A stretch of 64,000 nucleotides of DNA from Janibacter cremeus (GCF_013409205.1 NZ_JACCAE010000001.1:248001-312000); one strand, 5' to 3'; shown: positions 1 through 8,964, numbered from the stretch's first letter. Translations and numbers: made by a program. Notes: generated from the letters alone by a model not told the origin.

Positions 1-780
1 GGCGTCGGGGAGGACGTCGACTCCTTCACTCCCGGTGACCGGGTGTGCGGCTTCGTCGATGGTCGCCCCGGAGCGCACGCCGAGCTGGTCGCGGTCGCGG
101 CGGACGGTCTGATCACCCGGGTACCGGCGACGTGGGACTTGGCGGAGGCCGCGCCCATCATGGAGGGCGCCCTCTACTCGCACGCCTGCCTGCGGGTGAC
201 GCGGGTCGCCCGAGGTGACCGCGCCCTGGTCCACGGGGCCACCGGGGCCATCGGCGTAGCGCTCGTCCAGCTCCTGCACGCCGAGGGCGTCGAGGTGGTG
301 GCCGTGTGTGATCGCCCGCCACCCGACCTCGGACTGCTGACCGACCTCGGCGCCTCGCAGGTGGTCGCCCTGGACCGGGACGATCTGCAGTCGGCGGGGC
401 GCGGCTTCGACGCCGCCGTCAGCGCGACCGGGCACCTGTCCTTTGAGACCGCCCGGCGGTTGATCCGACCCGGCGGCACCTTCGCCTCCTCGGACCTGGG
501 GCCCATGGGCGTCAACCTCGCGCTCGCCGCGGTCGGCCCGGTTGCAAGGGCGCTGGGGCACCGTCATGTCCGGTTCCCTCTCCCGCGTGCGAACGCCACC
601 CTGGCGGCGCACGTGGGCCAGCTCATGGACAGCGGCGCACTTCGTCCCGTGGTCGATCGCACCTACGACTTCGACGAGCTCCGTGACGCCTACGCCTACG
701 TCGACTCCGGCCGCAAGGTGGGCTCGGTCGTGATCCGGATGCCCGCTGCCCGCCCTCAGGCAAGTCGACGCGAGACCTGA
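1..780 (+). CDS. Zinc-type alcohol dehydrogenase / quinone oxidoreductase (MDR family), 5' truncated
   Basis: The frame is open from base 1, so the start lies upstream of the window and about 259 C-terminal residues are visible. The first residues carry the GDRV strand of the GroES-like substrate domain. A nucleotide-binding stretch HGATGAIGVALV begins near visible residue 78, and a later segment reads RLIRPGGTF, as in the Rossmann half of medium-chain dehydrogenases. It probably reduces a carbonyl or quinone using NAD(P)H in the cytoplasm; the substrate cannot be told. No structural or catalytic zinc ligands can be judged because the N-terminus is missing. The end overlaps the convergent macrodomain gene by 25 bases. 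Confidence 0.85.
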   Translation, partial: GVGEDVDSFTPGDRVCGFVDGRPGAHAELVAVAADGLITRVPATWDLAEAAPIMEGALYSHACLRVTRVARGDRALVHGATGAIGVALVQLLHAEGVEVVAVCDRPPPDLGLLTDLGASQVVALDRDDLQSAGRGFDAAVSATGHLSFETARRLIRPGGTFASSDLGPMGVNLALAAVGPVARALGHRHVRFPLPRANATLAAHVGQLMDSGALRPVVDRTYDFDELRDAYAYVDSGRKVGSVVIRMPAARPQASRRET

Positions 781-1253
781 TCGAACGTCCCCTCGTCGAA
801 GGCCACGATGCGCACGTCCTGAACCGCGGTCCGCGCACCCGAGATCGTCTCGACCGCTGCGGCGATCGCGTCGTCCTTGGGCCAGCCGTAGATCCCGGCA
901 CTGATCAAGGGGAAGGCGATGCTGCGCGCCCCGAGCTCGTCGGCGACCTCGAGCGAGCGTCGGTAGCACGAGGTCAGCAGTGACCGGTCGGTCTGCCCGG
1001 CACGGTGGTTCGGGCCGACGGTGTGGATGACCCAGCGCGAAGGGAGGTCCCCGCCGGTCGTCCACCCGGCCTCCCCGGTCGGCAGCCCGTCAGGGAATCG
1101 ATCGATGCAGTCCCGGAGCACGGCCGGCCCGCCGGCGCGGTGGATCGCGCCGTCCACTCCCCCACCCCCACGCATGGCGCTGTTGGCGGCGTTGACGATG
1201 GCGTCGACCTGCTGGGTGGTGATGTCTCCCCGGACGGCAGTGGGCATGACCAT
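756..1253 (-). CDS. Macrodomain protein (O-acetyl-ADP-ribose deacetylase-like)
   Basis: The 165-residue protein is a single macrodomain. It opens with a GDIT motif, followed by VDAIVNAAN, the glycine loop RGGGGVDGAIH and, further on, GIYGWP, all in the order seen in MacroD/YmdB-type enzymes that bind ADP-ribose and hydrolyse O-acetyl-ADP-ribose or remove mono-ADP-ribose. The asparagine of NAAN and the aspartate of GGVDGAI are the usual catalytic and binding positions. The ATG at 1253 is preceded by GGGAGA at a suitable distance; a second in-frame ATG at 1247 is the alternative start. An open frame extends far upstream but lacks coding character because it is antisense to the dipeptidase gene. 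The 3' end overlaps the preceding oxidoreductase gene tail to tail. Confidence 0.9.
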   Translation of the reverse strand: MVMPTAVRGDITTQQVDAIVNAANSAMRGGGGVDGAIHRAGGPAVLRDCIDRFPDGLPTGEAGWTTGGDLPSRWVIHTVGPNHRAGQTDRSLLTSCYRRSLEVADELGARSIAFPLISAGIYGWPKDDAIAAAVETISGARTAVQDVRIVAFDEGTFDQVSRRLA

Positions 1254-1341
1254 CGATCCAGTCTCCCGCGGTCCGCATCTGCGCTCAAGGGCGTGAAGGG
1301 GGTGGGTCAGGGGCCGTCCACCCGTTGACGCCGCCCTCGGC

Positions 1342-2709
1342 TCAGCTCCGCGGCATCGCGCCCAGGCGCGCGAGCAGCAGCGCCTCGGCGACGCACACCT
1401 TCTCGAACTCGCCCAGGTGCAGCGACTCGTTGGCGCCGTGGGCGCGGGTGTCGGGGTCCTCGACCCCGGTGACGAGGATGGCCGCGTCGGGGAACTTCTC
1501 CGCGAAGGCCTGGACGAAGGGGATCGATCCGCCGATGCCGACGTCGACGGGGTCTGTGCCCCACGCGTCGGCGAAAGCGGCGCGGGCCTGGTCGTAGACC
1601 GGACCGTTCGCGTCGGCGGCGAAGCCCCAGCCCTGCTCGTCGAGCTCGACCTCGACGGTCGCGCCCCACGGGGCGTAGTCGGCCAGGTGCGTCTGCAGCG
1701 CGGCCCACGCCTGAAGCGGGTCCTGGCTCGGGTTGAGGCGCAGGTTGATCTTGGCGCTGGCGCTGGCAGCCAGGACGTTGCCGGCCTCGTCGACCGCAGG
1801 GGCGTCGATGCCGATGACGACCGCAGCGGGCTTGGTCCACAGGCGGGAGGGGATCGAGCCGGTGCCGATGAGCTCGGTGTCGGGCAGCAGGCCGGACTCC
1901 TCACGCAGGCGCGCCTCGTCGTACTCGATCTCCGGGGCGTCGGTGTGCACGAGCCCCTCGATCGCGACGTCGCCCTGGTCGTCGTGGAGCGTGGCCATCA
2001 GGCGGCACAGCGTGGTGATCGCGTCCGGGCAGGCCCCGCCGAACATCCCCGAGTGCACGCCGTGGTCGAGGGTGCGCACGGTGACGACGGCGCGAAGGGA
2101 GCCGCGCAGGGTGGTCGTCAGTGCGGGCGTCCCGATCGCCCAGTTGAGCGAGTCGGCGAGGACGATCGCGTCCGAGGTCAGCTTCTCGCCGTGGCGCGCC
2201 AGGATCCGCGGCAACGACTCGCTGGCGATCTCCTCCTCACCCTCGACGAAGACCGTCACCCCCACGGGCAACTCACCCGAGTGGGCGCGCAGGGCGGCGA
2301 TGTGGGCCATGACGCCGGCCTTGTCGTCGGCCGCACCACGGCCGTAGAGGCGTCCGTCGACCTCGGTCGGCTCGAAGGGGTCGGTGTCCCAGTCCGCCCG
2401 CTCCCCGGGCGGCTGGACGTCGTGGTGCGCGTAGAGCAGGACGGTCGGCGCTCCCTTCGGCCCGTCGACGTGGCCGATGACGGCCGGGCGCCCCCCTTCC
2501 TCCACGATCTCCACGTCGAGGCCCTCCGCGCGCAGCAGCTGCGCGGTGCGCTCGGCGGAGGCCTGCACGTTGGCCTGGTCGAAGGAGTCGAGGCTGACGC
2601 TCGGGATCCGGGTGAGGTCCTCGAGGTCGGCGCGCACCTGCGGCATCAGCTCGCGGACGCGGCCGCGCACGGTCTCGATCTGGTCTGCGGTGAGAGTGGT
2701 GTCGGTCAC
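1342..2709 (-). CDS. M20-family dipeptidase
   Basis: This cytoplasmic metallopeptidase of about 455 residues cleaves dipeptides or related amide bonds using two metal ions. Visible M20 signatures are LLYAHHDVQPPG (first metal histidine and aspartate), GRGAADDKAG (bridging aspartate) and FVEGEEEIAS (catalytic and metal glutamates); GVHSGMFGG belongs to the dimerisation lid. The GTG at 2709 is chosen because family proteins begin just ahead of the sequence TDTTLTADQIE; an upstream ATG at 2739 would add ten residues without conservation. It is divergent from the DUF3043 gene, whose leaderless promoter occupies the short intergenic gap. The exact peptide substrate is unknown. Confidence 0.92.
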   Translation of the reverse strand: MTDTTLTADQIETVRGRVRELMPQVRADLEDLTRIPSVSLDSFDQANVQASAERTAQLLRAEGLDVEIVEEGGRPAVIGHVDGPKGAPTVLLYAHHDVQPPGERADWDTDPFEPTEVDGRLYGRGAADDKAGVMAHIAALRAHSGELPVGVTVFVEGEEEIASESLPRILARHGEKLTSDAIVLADSLNWAIGTPALTTTLRGSLRAVVTVRTLDHGVHSGMFGGACPDAITTLCRLMATLHDDQGDVAIEGLVHTDAPEIEYDEARLREESGLLPDTELIGTGSIPSRLWTKPAAVVIGIDAPAVDEAGNVLAASASAKINLRLNPSQDPLQAWAALQTHLADYAPWGATVEVELDEQGWGFAADANGPVYDQARAAFADAWGTDPVDVGIGGSIPFVQAFAEKFPDAAILVTGVEDPDTRAHGANESLHLGEFEKVCVAEALLLARLGAMPRS

Positions 2710-2761
2710 GGCCCCGACGCTATCGCGTACGGCCGACAACCACTGCCGGAGGGCATACGCC

Positions 2762-2767
2762 TAGAGT
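2762..2767 (+). promoter_or_regulatory. -10 box of a leaderless promoter (DUF3043 gene)
   Basis: TAGAGT lies seven bases before the GTG at 2775. A start site placed on that GTG gives the leaderless arrangement common in actinobacteria, and no Shine-Dalgarno sequence is present. This spacing is the reason for choosing 2775 rather than the in-frame GTG at 2766, which lies inside the box. Confidence 0.6.
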
Positions 2768-2774
2768 GCACCTC

Positions 2775-3347
2775 GTGTTCGGACGCAAGAAGGATGACAA
2801 GGCCACCGCCCCTCAGCAGGACCAGCAGCACCGCGAGGGGGCGAAGAACCGACCGACTCCCAAGCGCAAGGACCAGGAGGCGGCCCGCAAGCGGCCCCTC
2901 GTGCAGAACGACCGCAAGGCCGCGAAGGCCGCCGACCGGGAGGCCCGTCGCGCCCAGGGCCAGAAGGTCCGCCAGGCGATGGTCACCGGCGACGACCGGC
3001 ACCTGCCCCCGCGCGACAAGGGACCGGTCCGTCGCTACGCCCGCGACATCGTCGACGCGCGCTGGAGCCTGGGTGAGCTGCTGCTGCCGCTGATGCTCGC
3101 CGTCCTCGTCCTCAGCCTCTTCGCCGGCTCGTGGGCGACGTTCGTCTTCCTCGCCGTCTACGTGCTGATCATCATCGCGATCCTCGACGCCTGGTTCCTG
3201 TGGCGCCGCACCAAGCCCAAGATCCTCGCGCGCTTCGGTGAGGACACCGAGCTGCGCGGCGTCGGGATGTACCAGGCGATGCGCGCCTTCCAGATGCGCC
3301 GTACCCGCCTGCCCAAGCCGAAGGTCGACCGGGGCGCCAAGGTCTGA
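2775..3347 (+). CDS. DUF3043 family membrane protein
   Basis: A 190-residue protein whose first ~90 residues are very rich in lysine, arginine and alanine and look disordered, then RRYARDIVDARWSLGE, two closely spaced hydrophobic helices (about residues 100-145) and a basic C-terminal tail. This layout is that of the actinobacterial DUF3043 family, whose role is not known; the charged N-terminus probably lies in the cytoplasm. Translation is predicted to start leaderlessly at 2775, with 2766 as an alternative. A strong bidirectional hairpin follows the gene, so it is probably monocistronic. Confidence 0.88.
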   Translation: MFGRKKDDKATAPQQDQQHREGAKNRPTPKRKDQEAARKRPLVQNDRKAAKAADREARRAQGQKVRQAMVTGDDRHLPPRDKGPVRRYARDIVDARWSLGELLLPLMLAVLVLSLFAGSWATFVFLAVYVLIIIAILDAWFLWRRTKPKILARFGEDTELRGVGMYQAMRAFQMRRTRLPKPKVDRGAKV

Positions 3348-3364
3348 TCGAGCGCATCCGCAGT

Positions 3365-3406
3365 GACGAAGGGCCGCACCTGCTCCAGCAGGTGCGGCCC
3401 TTCGTC
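3365..3406. terminator. Bidirectional hairpin terminator
   Basis: A perfect 20-base inverted repeat (3365-3384 with 3387-3406) is centred between two convergent genes. The base of the stem reads GACGAAGGGC, a motif also used in the terminators near 24.2 and 26.5 kb. No long T-run follows, as is usual for high-GC actinobacteria. Confidence 0.8.
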
Positions 3407-3416
3407 AATGCGGCAA

Positions 3417-3629
3417 CTACTCGGCGGACAGGGGCATCGGCCCGTAGACCACCTCGGCCTCGCACAGCAGACTCACCTGGGCGACGCCGGCCCCGGCCAG
3501 GTCCTCCCACGACTCGGCGAACCACGCCTCGGCGTCGGCCTGGGTCGGGAAGGGCACGGAGTGCTCGGGACGGTCGGTCAGCGCCTGACCCGAGGCGTCC
3601 TCGAGTCGCCAGCGGTATGCGTCGGTCAT
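3417..3629 (-). CDS. Small conserved hypothetical protein downstream of gcvT
   Basis: A 70-residue acidic protein with no signal or membrane segment. The pattern of aromatic residues, a stretch reading PTQADAEAWFAESW and the terminal VYGPMPL give it coding character. Its ATG overlaps the gcvT stop codon by four bases (ATGA), so it is translationally coupled to gcvT. I do not recognise a functional family. The length, overlap and codon bias support it as real, and a role linked to one-carbon or glycine metabolism is only a guess from position. Confidence 0.75.
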   Translation of the reverse strand: MTDAYRWRLEDASGQALTDRPEHSVPFPTQADAEAWFAESWEDLAGAGVAQVSLLCEAEVVYGPMPLSAE

Positions 3630-4735
3630 GACTTCACCTGCACTTCGACGAAGGGGGGCTTGGTCACGGTGGCAGCGACGTCGCGACCGCGCACGTCGAT
3701 GACGATCTCGTCGTCCCAGGTGACGACCCGGTCGACCAGGATCAGCGCGATGCCCTGCTTCAGGGTCGGGCTGAAGGTGCCGGAGGTGACCACACCGACC
3801 TCGGTGCCCTCGCTGTCGCGGACCGCACAGCCGGGGCGCGGGATGCCGCGACCGGTCACCTTGGCGCCACGCAGCAAGCGCGAGGACTTCGCGACGCGCT
3901 GGCTGACGAGCGCGTCCTTGCCCCAGAAGCGCTCCTTGTCCCACCCGACCGCCCACGCGGCGCGGGCCATGACCGGGGTGATCTGCGGGCCGAGGTCGTT
4001 GCCGTGCAGCGGGTAGCCCATCTCGGTGCGCAGGGTGTCGCGCGAGCCGAGACCGCAGGGCAGGCCCTCGTACGGGGCCATCGCCTCGACGAGCGCGTCC
4101 CACAGCTCCAGGCCGGCGGCGGCGGGCGCGACGAGCTCGTACCCACGCTCACCCGTGTAGCCGGTGCGGCAGATCGTCAGCTCGTGGTCGCGCCAGCGAG
4201 CGGTGTCGTAGGACATGAAGTCGTGGTCGACGGGCAGGTCGAGAGCGGTGAGGACCTCATCGCTCCTGGGGCCCTGCACTGCCAGGACGACGAAGTCGTC
4301 GTGATGGTCCTCGACCTCGACACCCTCGGGCGCCTCGGCCCGCAGCTTGTCGACGACGGTGGCGGAGTTCGCTGCATTGGGCATGAGGAAGAGGTCGCCG
4401 ACGCCGCGCAGGTAGACGATCAGGTCGTCGATGACACCCCCGGAGTCGTTGCAGCACATCGTGTACTGCGCCTGCCCGGGGCCGATCCGGGTGAGGTCGT
4501 TCGTCAGCGTCGTGTTGACCAGCTCGGCCGCGCCCTCACCCCGGATGAAGACCTTGCCCAGGTGGCTGACGTCGAAGAGGCCGACCCGTTCGCGGACGGC
4601 CGCGTGCTCGGCGACGACGCCGCCGCCGGGGTACTCGATCGGCATCTCCCAGCCGCCGAAATCAGCGATCTTGGCGTTGAGGGCGACGTGCCGGTCATGG
4701 ATCGGTGACGTGCGCAGTGCGGAAGATTCGCTCAT
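3626..4735 (-). CDS. gcvT: Aminomethyltransferase, T protein of the glycine cleavage system
   Basis: This 369-residue enzyme moves the aminomethyl group from lipoylated H protein to tetrahydrofolate, releasing ammonia and methylene-THF. Family signatures are DFGGWEMPIEY near the N-terminus, LFDVSHLGKV, the GYTGERGYEL loop and CGLGSRDTLRTEMGYPL, which holds the folate-site arginine. The ATG at 4735 matches the family start (SPIHDRH shortly after); earlier methionines are in non-conserved sequence. The gene is divergent from pepA and overlaps the small downstream gene by four bases. H and P protein genes are not in the window. Its lipoyl dependence fits the lipA/lipB genes some 10 kb away, and the gcvT-pepA pairing is conserved in actinobacteria. 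Confidence 0.96.
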   Translation of the reverse strand: MSESSALRTSPIHDRHVALNAKIADFGGWEMPIEYPGGGVVAEHAAVRERVGLFDVSHLGKVFIRGEGAAELVNTTLTNDLTRIGPGQAQYTMCCNDSGGVIDDLIVYLRGVGDLFLMPNAANSATVVDKLRAEAPEGVEVEDHHDDFVVLAVQGPRSDEVLTALDLPVDHDFMSYDTARWRDHELTICRTGYTGERGYELVAPAAAGLELWDALVEAMAPYEGLPCGLGSRDTLRTEMGYPLHGNDLGPQITPVMARAAWAVGWDKERFWGKDALVSQRVAKSSRLLRGAKVTGRGIPRPGCAVRDSEGTEVGVVTSGTFSPTLKQGIALILVDRVVTWDDEIVIDVRGRDVAATVTKPPFVEVQVKS

Positions 4736-4791
4736 GTGACGCACGCTACCGTCTCGCACTACGGGATAACCTTCCTGTTGGAACAACCACC

Positions 4792-6318
4792 ATGACCCGA
4801 CCGAAAGGTTCCTCCGACGTGACCTCGTTGATGCTCGGCACCCGCTCCTACTCCGCCTGGTCCGGGCGATCTCTGGTGATCGGTGTCGTCGGCTCCGGGG
4901 GCGAGGTGGCCGTACGCGCCTCGTCCGCCGTGCCGAAGACCGCCGCGAAGCACCTGGACGCCGTCCTGCCCTCGCTCGACCTCGACGCCAAGGTCGCCAC
5001 CACGACGATCATCCCGGCCGTCCCCGGCCTCAAGGCGGACAAGGTCGTCCTCGTCGGCCTCGGTTCCCACGAGGCGGGCGAAGGGGGCACGCAGGCACTT
5101 CGTCGCGCTGCCGGTGCGGCCGTGCGCAGTGCCGGCAAGGGCTCCGTCGCGCTTGCCCTCCCCCACGACGACGCGGCCGGTCTGGCCGCGATCGCCGAGG
5201 GCGCCGCCTCCGGTGCCTACACCTTCACCGCGCACAAGTCCGCCGATGACGAGGGCGCCGAGCGCGAGATCACGGTCTTCTCCGACCTCGACCGCAAGGC
5301 CTCCCCCAAGGACGTCATCGAGCACGCGACCACAGTCGCGCGCAACGTCTCCTGGGCCCGCGACCTGGTCAACACCGCGCCGAACCTGCTCTACCCGCAG
5401 TCCTTCACCGAGGCCGTGCAGAAGGTCGCGAAGGCCTCCTCCGGCAAGCTCACCGTCAAGGTGCTCGACGAGAAGGCACTGGCCGAGGGCGGCTTCGGCG
5501 GCATCACCGGGGTCGGCCAGGGCAGCACGCGTCCGCCCCGGATCGTCACCCTGAGCTACACGCCCCGCTCGAAGAAGGTTCCCCACGTCGCGCTGGTCGG
5601 CAAGGGCATCACCTTCGACACCGGTGGCGTGTGCCTCAAGCCCTCCGCAGGCATGCTGACGATGAAGTCCGACATGGCCGGCGCTGCCGCCGTCGCCGCG
5701 ACCGTCGTCGCCGCTGCCGAGCTGGGTCTGCCCGTCGCCGTCACCGGCTACCTCTGCCTCGCCGAGAACATGCCCGGCGCCAACGCCCAGCGCCCCAGCG
5801 ACGTCGTCACCATGCGCAACGGCACGACCGTGGAGATCCTGGACACCGACGCCGAGGGCCGCATGGTCCTCGCCGACGGCATGGCCCTGGCCGCAGAGTC
5901 CGGCCCCGACCAGATCCTCGACGTCGCCACCCTCACCGGCGCCTGCGTCGTCGCCCTCGGCCCGAAGATCTTCGGTGTGATGAGCAACGACGACACGGTC
6001 CGCCAGTCGATCACCAGCGCCTCCGAGCGTGCCGACGAGCCGAGCTGGCCGCTGCCGCTGCCGACCGACCTGCGCGCCACGCTGGACTCCGCCGTCGCGG
6101 ACATCGCCCACAAGGGTGACCGCATGGGCGGCGCCCTGACCGCCGGCCTGTTCCTGCAGGAGTTCGCCAAGGACGCGAAGGGGGAGAACATCCCCTGGGC
6201 GCACCTCGACATCGCCGGTCCCTCCTTCAACGAGGGCAGCCCGTGGAGCCACGTGCCCAAGGGCGGTACCGGCGTCGCCGTCGGCACCCTCCTGGAGCAC
6301 CTCGCCGGCCTGGCCTGA
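4792..6318 (+). CDS. pepA: Leucyl aminopeptidase (M17)
   Basis: A 508-residue cytoplasmic dinuclear-metal aminopeptidase that releases N-terminal residues from peptides. The catalytic half shows GKGITFDTGGVCLKP (metal lysine and aspartate), MKSDMAGAAAV (metal aspartate) and the signature NTDAEGR-like DTDAEGRMVLAD at about residues 353-364, with the bicarbonate-site arginine. The N-terminal macro-like domain is present, so the length is normal. The ATG at 4792 is given, but the GTG at 4819 has a better ribosome site (AAAGG ten bases upstream) and would yield 499 residues. The gene is divergent from gcvT, and a hairpin terminator follows. Confidence 0.94.
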   Translation: MTRPKGSSDVTSLMLGTRSYSAWSGRSLVIGVVGSGGEVAVRASSAVPKTAAKHLDAVLPSLDLDAKVATTTIIPAVPGLKADKVVLVGLGSHEAGEGGTQALRRAAGAAVRSAGKGSVALALPHDDAAGLAAIAEGAASGAYTFTAHKSADDEGAEREITVFSDLDRKASPKDVIEHATTVARNVSWARDLVNTAPNLLYPQSFTEAVQKVAKASSGKLTVKVLDEKALAEGGFGGITGVGQGSTRPPRIVTLSYTPRSKKVPHVALVGKGITFDTGGVCLKPSAGMLTMKSDMAGAAAVAATVVAAAELGLPVAVTGYLCLAENMPGANAQRPSDVVTMRNGTTVEILDTDAEGRMVLADGMALAAESGPDQILDVATLTGACVVALGPKIFGVMSNDDTVRQSITSASERADEPSWPLPLPTDLRATLDSAVADIAHKGDRMGGALTAGLFLQEFAKDAKGENIPWAHLDIAGPSFNEGSPWSHVPKGGTGVAVGTLLEHLAGLA

Positions 6319-6336
6319 TCCTCCCTTCGGACGCAC

Positions 6337-6379
6337 GCACGAGACCCCCTGCCCGTCCTGTCGGACAGGGGTCTCGTGC
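6337..6379. terminator. Hairpin terminator between convergent genes
   Basis: A 12-base stem (6337-6348 with 6368-6379) reading GCACGAGACCCC, extendable with one bulge, lies between pepA and the leftward secreted-protein gene and can serve both. Confidence 0.7.
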
Positions 6380-6389
6380 ATGCGCGCCG

Positions 6390-7427
6390 TCAGGGCGTGG
6401 GACCGGCCGACGCTCTGTTGTTTGTGTCATCCCTGTCGCGCGAGGTCGAAAAGGACACTGACGGACCGCTGTAGACGTACTCGCGAGTCCTGGTGCTGAC
6501 GTCGGCCTCGACGCCCACGACCAACTGCTGCCCACCAGCGATCGCCACATTGACCCGCCACGAGTAGCTGTCCTGGGGGTCGCTGGAGGTCTCGTCGATG
6601 ATCGAGTCGAGGACGTCCTGCCCATCGAGGGTGGCGCTGACGATCCGCAGTTCGTCATAGACGTCATAGGTGTACGCACTTCCGTCATAGACGGTGCCGG
6701 CACTGAAGTACAGGCCGCCTCCTGAGGGCACGTCCCCGGGTGAGTTCGCCGTGATGGTGACGGTGTCCTGCACGTTGAGAGGCAGTGGGTCGCCTTCGGC
6801 AGTGAACAGGGTGTGCTCCCGCCAGGTTGCGGACAGGACTGCATCAACCGTGTCGTGGTAGCGGGCCGCCGACGACGAGCTGTTGTTACCGGGGTTGGCG
6901 TCCTCGATTCCCGCCGGAGGCGAGATCGTCACCGTGTACGGCTCGATGTTCGTGGCCCACGGGAGCGGGTCGGCGAAAGTGAAGTCCGGATCGAGGGACA
7001 CCATGCCGCCGGCCGGGATCTCGACGGGGAGCAGGAAGGAGGCCACGGTGGCGTTCCCGTCAGTCCGGGTCCCGGCCGACTCGAGCGCCGCGCCATCCGC
7101 ATTCACCGTGGATTCGCCCATCATGCGCGAGTCGAACGACAGCGTCACGATGGTGCCCGTCGGGACCGGCGCAGCTCCCACGTTGACGGCGTCGAATCCA
7201 CTGGTCATGCTCAACTCGTACATCTGGAGCCTGTCGGGGCTGTAGGCCGGGATGACGCTCCCGGACTGGTGCCCCTGTAGATCCAGGTCGACCGTCTCAC
7301 TCGTACTCGCCGCCAAGGTGGGCGCCGCCAGCGCGGTCGTGACGACGGGCACCGACCACGCCGCCGTCCTCGCCACGGTCCGTCGTGGGACACCACCGGA
7401 CGGCTGGGTGCCGGGTTCTGCAGTCAT
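6390..7427 (-). CDS. Secreted protein with twin-arginine-type signal, function unknown
   Basis: A 345-residue protein opening with a basic RRTVARTAAWS segment, a hydrophobic stretch and an alanine-rich cleavage region ending in TLAAS, the form of many actinobacterial exported surface proteins; the paired arginines allow the Tat route. The mature part is acidic, rich in Thr, Ser, Gly and Asp, lacks cysteines, and contains beta-rich stretches such as TVTISPPAGIEDANPGNN that resemble DUF11/CARDB-like immunoglobulin-fold repeats. No catalytic motif or sortase signal is visible. The ATG at 7427 follows GAGGAGA. A role in the cell envelope is inference from the signal only. Confidence 0.78.
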   Translation of the reverse strand: MTAEPGTQPSGGVPRRTVARTAAWSVPVVTTALAAPTLAASTSETVDLDLQGHQSGSVIPAYSPDRLQMYELSMTSGFDAVNVGAAPVPTGTIVTLSFDSRMMGESTVNADGAALESAGTRTDGNATVASFLLPVEIPAGGMVSLDPDFTFADPLPWATNIEPYTVTISPPAGIEDANPGNNSSSSAARYHDTVDAVLSATWREHTLFTAEGDPLPLNVQDTVTITANSPGDVPSGGGLYFSAGTVYDGSAYTYDVYDELRIVSATLDGQDVLDSIIDETSSDPQDSYSWRVNVAIAGGQQLVVGVEADVSTRTREYVYSGPSVSFSTSRDRDDTNNRASAGPTP

Positions 7428-7510
7428 GAAATCTCCTCATCTGGGGTAAGGGCAAGGGAGCCCCGACGACAATACGTCGCCCTGTGCCTCCGCGCGTGAG
7501 CACATGCGCT

Positions 7511-7516
7511 TACGCT
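7511..7516 (+). promoter_or_regulatory. Probable -10 box of lpdA
   Basis: TACGCT lies about 48 bases before the lpdA start, in the divergent gap with the secreted-protein gene. It fits the actinobacterial TAnnnT consensus and leaves a short leader containing AAGGAG. Confidence 0.45.
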
Positions 7517-7563
7517 GGGGCCATCCGTGACCCCGGACACAGTCCACCCATAAGGAGCACCCC

Positions 7564-8964
7564 GTGGCCGACCCCACGAACTCGTCCTCGTCCCCCTTCG
7601 ACCTCGTCATCCTCGGCGCCGGCAGCGGCGGGTACGCCTGCGCCCTGCGCGCAGCCCAGCTCGACCTGAAGGTCGCGCTGGTGGAGGAGGACAAGATCGG
7701 CGGGACCTGCCTGCACCGCGGGTGCATCCCGACCAAGGCGCTGCTGCACGCCGCCGAGATCGCCGACGGGGCCCGCAACGGAGCCGCACACGGGGTGCGC
7801 ACGACCTTCGAGGGGATCGACACCGAGGCGCTGCACGCCCGCAAGGACAAGATCATCGGGCAGCTGCACAAGGGTCTGACCGGGCTCGTCGGGCAGGCGG
7901 ACATCGAGGTCGTCACGGGTCGCGGGCGCCTCGTGGACTCCCACACCGTCTCGGTCGAGACAGCCGACGGAACCCGTGAGGTGACCGGGACGACTCTCGT
8001 GCTGGCCACCGGCTCCTACGCGAAGACCATCCCCGGCATCGAGCTCGGGCCACGGGTGATGACCAGCGACCAGGCGATGGACCTCGCCGAGATCCCGCAG
8101 CGCGTGGCCGTCCTCGGCGGCGGGGTCATCGGCGTGGAGTTCGCCTCGATGCTGCGCAGCTTCGGAGCCGAGGTGACGATCGTCGAGGCGCTCGACCGGA
8201 TCGTCGCGGCCGAGGAGCCGGCCCTGTCCAAGCAGCTCACGCGCGAGTTCAAGAAGCGCAAGATCAAGGCCCTGACCTCCACCAAGGTCGCCTCGGTCGA
8301 GGCCGACGACGCACGTGCGCTCGTCCACCTCGAGGAGGGTGACCCGCTCGAGGTGGACCTCGTCCTCGTCGCCGTCGGGCGTGGCCCCCGCAGCGAGGGC
8401 ATCGGTCTGGAGGAGGCCGGCGTCGCGACAGACCGCGGTTTCGTCCCCACCGACGAGCGGCTGCGCACCAACGTCGAGGGCGTACGTGCGGTCGGTGACC
8501 TCGTCCCGGGACTGCAGCTGGCGCACCGCGGCTTCGCGCACGGCATCTTCGTCGCCGAGGACGTCGCCGGGCTCGAGCCGGCACCGATCGAGGACGTGAG
8601 CGTCCCCAAGGTCACCTACTGCGACCCGGAGATCGCCTCCGTGGGCCTGACGGCGGACGCGGCGAAGGGGGCCGGCATGGAGGTCGAGACCGTCACCTAC
8701 CCATTGGGGGGCAACGGCCGCAGCCTCATCCGCGGCACGAGCGGATCGGTGGTCCTCGTGCGCGAGAAGGATGGCCCGGTGCTGGGCGTGCACATGATCG
8801 GCCTCGGTGTCAGCGAGCTGATCAGCGAGGCCCAGCTGACCGTCGGGTGGGAGGCCCACCCGGAGGACATCGCCCCGATGGTCCATGCGCACCCCACCCA
8901 GAGCGAGGCGCTCGGCGAAGCCGCCATGCTCGCTGCCGGGCATCCGCTGCACGCGCACGCATAG
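7564..8964 (+). CDS. lpdA: Dihydrolipoyl dehydrogenase (E3)
   Basis: This 466-residue FAD enzyme reoxidises dihydrolipoyl groups of the 2-oxo-acid dehydrogenase complexes and passes electrons to NAD+. Visible are the FAD fingerprint GAGSGG (residues 18-23), the redox disulfide GGTCLHRGC with Cys49 and Cys54, an NAD-binding GGGVIGVEFAS, and the C-terminal HAHPTQSE pair that forms the His-Glu dyad of the partner subunit. The GTG at 7564 is preceded by AAGGAGCAC. It lies directly upstream of sucB, its E2 partner, which supports a joint role. The M. tuberculosis dlaT region lacks an lpd at this spot, so its placement differs between lineages. Confidence 0.96.
   Translation: MADPTNSSSSPFDLVILGAGSGGYACALRAAQLDLKVALVEEDKIGGTCLHRGCIPTKALLHAAEIADGARNGAAHGVRTTFEGIDTEALHARKDKIIGQLHKGLTGLVGQADIEVVTGRGRLVDSHTVSVETADGTREVTGTTLVLATGSYAKTIPGIELGPRVMTSDQAMDLAEIPQRVAVLGGGVIGVEFASMLRSFGAEVTIVEALDRIVAAEEPALSKQLTREFKKRKIKALTSTKVASVEADDARALVHLEEGDPLEVDLVLVAVGRGPRSEGIGLEEAGVATDRGFVPTDERLRTNVEGVRAVGDLVPGLQLAHRGFAHGIFVAEDVAGLEPAPIEDVSVPKVTYCDPEIASVGLTADAAKGAGMEVETVTYPLGGNGRSLIRGTSGSVVLVREKDGPVLGVHMIGLGVSELISEAQLTVGWEAHPEDIAPMVHAHPTQSEALGEAAMLAAGHPLHAHA

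Noticed and set aside
1417..3093. 558-codon open frame opposite the dipeptidase gene
   Set aside because: Antisense shadow of a high-GC gene; its Gly/Val/Asp-rich, Arg-rich translation has no family motifs, whereas the other strand encodes a clear M20 peptidase.
4759..6381. 540-codon frame opposite pepA
   Set aside because: Shadow frame produced by G/C third positions; pepA has full M17 signatures.
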